In this document: positions 15,571 through 17,489 of the stretch, piece after piece
Position numbering within the stretch: position 1 is the first letter of the stretch
Layout: the number at the start of each line of letters is the position of its first letter
NCBI GenBank assembly: GCA_031257135.1
Contig: JAIRPH010000130.1
Span: forward strand, 1 to 17,489
From: Spirochaetaceae bacterium
GTDB lineage: Bacteria; Spirochaetota; Spirochaetia; Treponematales; Breznakiellaceae
Length of the DNA stretch: 17,489 nucleotides
Reading direction: 5' to 3'
Program-made: the position numbers and the translations under genes
The notes under the pieces: model-generated
Databases searched by the model: none
What the model was told of the DNA's origin: nothing
Seen by the model: only the letters and a program-made list of their open reading frames with translations

Positions 15571-16428
15571 CTATACCCGAGCGGTCTTTCGGCTGGTGGC
15601 TTCATGAAATTCAGCCAAAACCGAATCTTGCAGGCGGCGCAGGAGGACAGGAGCCTTGCCCCCTACCGCTATGCCGTCGATATGGCTTGCGGATAAGCAG
15701 AAGGTAGATGCGCTGGAAGTCATCACTTCGTCGGCGTTGAACATCTCTGACACCGTGAAAGGCGTTTCCGATACCGGTATGCCCAGTTTCCGGCAATGAG
15801 CGATGAGATGCGCTCTGGCGATGCCCGGAAGAATGAGATTGTCTGCCGGGGCGGTTTGGAAAACGCCGTCTTTGAGAATATGCACGTTGCTGTGAGAGCC
15901 TTCGGTTACGCGTTCTCCTCGGTGGAATATTGCTTCCTGAGAGCCGGCTTGTTTTGCCTTTTCGCTTGCCATCACGTTAGGCAGGAGATTCAGGGTTTTG
16001 ATATTACAATGCAGGAATCGGGTATCCTCTGCGGTAATGAGTTTTATTTTTTCATAGATGTTTGAGAGTGTCAGAGGTCTGAGCATAACCCAAAGATTTG
16101 GGGAGCTATGCTCCGGGAAGGTATGCGTCCGGCTTGCGGTTCCGCGTGTAAGTTGCCAATACACAAACTGATCAGGGCTGTCAACTTTGAGGATCAATCG
16201 GCGAAGCAACTCGGCAAGCTGGGTTTTGGTAAGCTCCGGAGTCATATCCAGCATTGCCGCGCTCTTAAAAAAGCGGTCGATATGCTCATCCAGCGTGAAA
16301 ATGATATGATTCACACAGGGCGTCGCCTCATATACGCCGTCTCCGAACCAGCAGACCCTATCGTTCATGGGAATCCGCATTTCCTCAAGCGGACCGTATT
16401 CTCCGTTATAATAACCAAGATTTGTCAT
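15571..16428 (-). CDS. dat: D-amino-acid aminotransferase (class IV, PLP)
   Basis: Cytoplasmic PLP enzyme exchanging amino groups between D-alanine and 2-oxo acids such as 2-oxoglutarate, feeding D-Glu/D-Ala for peptidoglycan. The 285 residues cover the whole class IV fold: YYNGEYGPLEE (6-16), WFGDGVYE (27-34), TRGTASRTHTFP (94-105) with the R.H pair that selects D-amino acid carboxylates, PLP Lys144 (CNIKTLNLLPNV), and TEGSHSNV (175-182) with Glu176. The R.H motif argues for D-amino acid rather than branched-chain specificity. ATG 16428 has GAGG one base upstream, an unusually close site. A TATACT -10 lies about 20 bp upstream. Confidence 0.87.
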   Translation of the reverse strand: MTNLGYYNGEYGPLEEMRIPMNDRVCWFGDGVYEATPCVNHIIFTLDEHIDRFFKSAAMLDMTPELTKTQLAELLRRLILKVDSPDQFVYWQLTRGTASRTHTFPEHSSPNLWVMLRPLTLSNIYEKIKLITAEDTRFLHCNIKTLNLLPNVMASEKAKQAGSQEAIFHRGERVTEGSHSNVHILKDGVFQTAPADNLILPGIARAHLIAHCRKLGIPVSETPFTVSEMFNADEVMTSSASTFCLSASHIDGIAVGGKAPVLLRRLQDSVLAEFHEATSRKTARV

Positions 16429-16452
16429 ACCTCAGTATTGCACAAAAAAGTA

Positions 16453-16472
16453 TAGGAGAAAATAGGAGAAAA
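16453..16472 (-). repeat. Two perfect 10-bp direct repeats upstream of dat
   Basis: TAGGAGAAAA is repeated twice with no gap (16453-16462 and 16463-16472), reading TTTTCTCCTA on the dat strand. It lies over and just upstream of the probable -10 (TATACT), so it could affect promoter spacing. Confidence 0.6.
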
Positions 16473-16540
16473 GCAGGACGCAGGATATTTCCGAATTAGC
16501 CTTTGCCTATGAAGGTGTCTGGAACCTACAAGCTAAAATT

Positions 16541-17068
16541 TCATACCTGTGGCGGTATCGGCGGCGGACCTATATCTGAGGCGAAGGGTTTTAGAAAGTC
16601 AGTCCCACTGTCGATAAGCCCGAAAATTCGCCTCAGTCGATGAAACAGTCCGCCGAAACGCCAGTCTTTCGCCTCTTTTACCAGCTTTGCCTTAACCGGA
16701 TTCTCGTCGATGTACTCCGACACCCGCTCAAAGTCCCGCTCGTCCTTGATTATTCGGGAAAAGAATCGTTCTCCCCACAGATGCCCTTTAGTTTCATGTA
16801 TTCTATTCCACCATTTGGCGAAGTTACATTTAATCCATTGCATGATTTTGGACAAAGATACACCGGGTCCGGGCTTAATGAGGAAATGAATATGATTGTC
16901 CATAACGGTAAAGTTCCATAATTTGAAGGAAAACCGTTTTTTTGCCTTAGCCACGAAATCCAGAAAGCCTTGTTTGAAGGATTGTTCGTGTAAAGCAGGG
17001 GCGTCGTGGTCTATTTTGGAAGCAACGTGATAGGTTGCCCCGTCTGTAAGTATGCGTAATGTTCTCAT
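16541..17068 (-). CDS. Y1 (HUH) transposase, REP-associated (RAYT-like)
   Basis: A 175-residue single-strand transposase of the Y1_Tnp superfamily (IS200-like), the kind that moves REP elements. Motifs: GATYHVASK (10-18), HUH His59-Ile-His61 in MDNHIHFLIKP, GHLWGERFFSRII (95-107), and catalytic Tyr119 in VSEYIDENPVKAKLV. The HUH pair, Tyr and the WGERF segment are all intact, so it may be active. Length is normal for a RAYT and longer than IS200 TnpA. Repeat-family cores lie on both sides: a degenerate GGTGTCTGGAACC at 16514-16526 and cores at 17113 and 17141. It has no accessory TnpB. The start ATG 17068 has only a weak ribosome site. Confidence 0.88.
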   Translation of the reverse strand: MRTLRILTDGATYHVASKIDHDAPALHEQSFKQGFLDFVAKAKKRFSFKLWNFTVMDNHIHFLIKPGPGVSLSKIMQWIKCNFAKWWNRIHETKGHLWGERFFSRIIKDERDFERVSEYIDENPVKAKLVKEAKDWRFGGLFHRLRRIFGLIDSGTDFLKPFASDIGPPPIPPQV

Positions 17069-17112
17069 ATCTCTTATATGTAATGGAAATCTATTTTTGC
17101 TTCTATGATTCG

Positions 17113-17156
17113 TTGGTGTCAGTCATATTTTGAAGCCTATGGTGTCAGACACTTTG
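17113..17156 (+). repeat. Two repeat-family cores upstream of the transposase
   Basis: TTGGTGTCAG (17113-17122) is a partial core, and GGTGTCAGACAC (17141-17152) is a full core followed by TTTGG. With the degenerate core at 16514-16526 they bracket the Y1 transposase gene, the arrangement expected for a transposase and its own target repeats. Confidence 0.75.
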
Positions 17157-17243
17157 GGCGGCTTTGCTTGGCTAGGTGGTTAATGTGATATTGGTGGAAT
17201 ATTGGATAGTATACGCTATAATCTGGAGAAATACAAGGTTTAT

Positions 17244-17277
17244 TTTTTAAATAAATTTTTAAAAATTTATTTAAAAA
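17244..17277. repeat. Perfect 34-bp all-AT palindrome
   Basis: The arm TTTTTAAATAAATTTTT (17244-17260) is followed with no loop by its exact complement (17261-17277). No gene is recognised around it; 17157-17430 holds only AT-rich sequence and a small TGCTAT/ATAGCA hairpin (17399-17415). Confidence 0.9.
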
Positions 17278-17430
17278 GTGATGACATTTTTTTACTTCTG
17301 CGGTATATTTTTTAATGTCTAGCAGTAAAAATTGATTTAGGAGAGAAACGCAGGTTTCGGTAGAAGATGACAACAAGTGGCCTCAAAGAAAAAGTCTCTG
17401 CTATAGTACATAGCAAGGATTACATACTTA

Positions 17431-17489
17431 GCGCGCGGGGGCGGGGCGCGGCCCGGGCCGCGGCGGGGGGTAGGCGGGGGAGGGGCGTG
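17431..17489. other. Abrupt G+C-rich tail, probable end artefact
   Basis: The last 59 bases contain only four A or T (about 93% G+C), are made of runs of G and C, and follow directly on AT-rich sequence. Nothing else in the window looks like this. It is most likely a low-quality contig end rather than biology. Confidence 0.6.

Noticed and set aside
15743..15754. Core-like CTGACACC inside dat, and AGTGTCAGAGG at about 16066
   Set aside because: Short partial matches inside conserved coding sequence without the CTTGG flank; probably chance.
17137..17376. A 79-codon minus-strand frame
   Set aside because: It includes the AT palindrome and runs into a repeat core; no ribosome site and no recognisable domain.

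Overview
The window looks like part of a Treponema-type spirochaete chromosome, most like the gut-dwelling (termite or rumen) lineages. This is inferred from gene content: surface lipoproteins built from Ig-like, Listeria-Bacteroides (InlB-type) and BspA-like leucine-rich repeats, a TAXI-type TRAP receptor lipoprotein, a secreted formylglycine-enzyme-like (SUMF1) protein, and a DUF4105 membrane protein. No rRNA or tRNA gene was seen, so the assignment is not proven.

Layout. Positions 1-490 hold a tandem array of about 18 short units (25-30 bp) with core GGTGYCAGACRC. A plus-strand pair of lipoprotein genes follows (573-2465 and 2476-4110), then hairpins including a rho-independent terminator, then a second array of the same unit in the opposite orientation (4291-4676). 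From 4775 on, genes point mostly left. gltS (minus) and a TAXI receptor lipoprotein (plus) are divergent over a 94-bp promoter region. Next is a long minus-strand block. Read in the direction of transcription it is: SUMF1-like protein, DUF4105 membrane protein, two paralogous receiver-domain proteins, tyrS and a Sir2-family deacylase. Upstream of that, and ended by a strong terminator at 12439-12472, lies a second minus-strand group: a sigma-factor-like regulator, a hemolysin III/PAQR membrane protein, a MazG pyrophosphohydrolase (these three closely coupled) and a small coiled-coil protein with its own probable promoter. Further right are a D-amino-acid aminotransferase (dat) and a Y1 (REP-associated, RAYT-like) transposase, both on the minus strand.

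The most interesting system is the repeat family. About 39 copies of one core (GTGTCWGACAC with a CTTGG flank) occur as two inverted arrays that bracket the lipoprotein pair, as a short cluster at 15459-15531, and as single copies beside the Y1 transposase, which is the natural candidate to move them. The linkers between cores come from a small reusable set, and one linker order recurs in both arrays. The last unit of the left array seems to have lost 7 bp, which creates a TTGACA -35 box for the first lipoprotein gene.

Other points worth attention: both receiver proteins lack the phosphoacceptor aspartate, and one starts 2 bp from tyrS. A perfect 34-bp all-AT palindrome lies at 17244-17277. 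The last 59 bases are about 93% G+C and are probably a sequence-end artefact.
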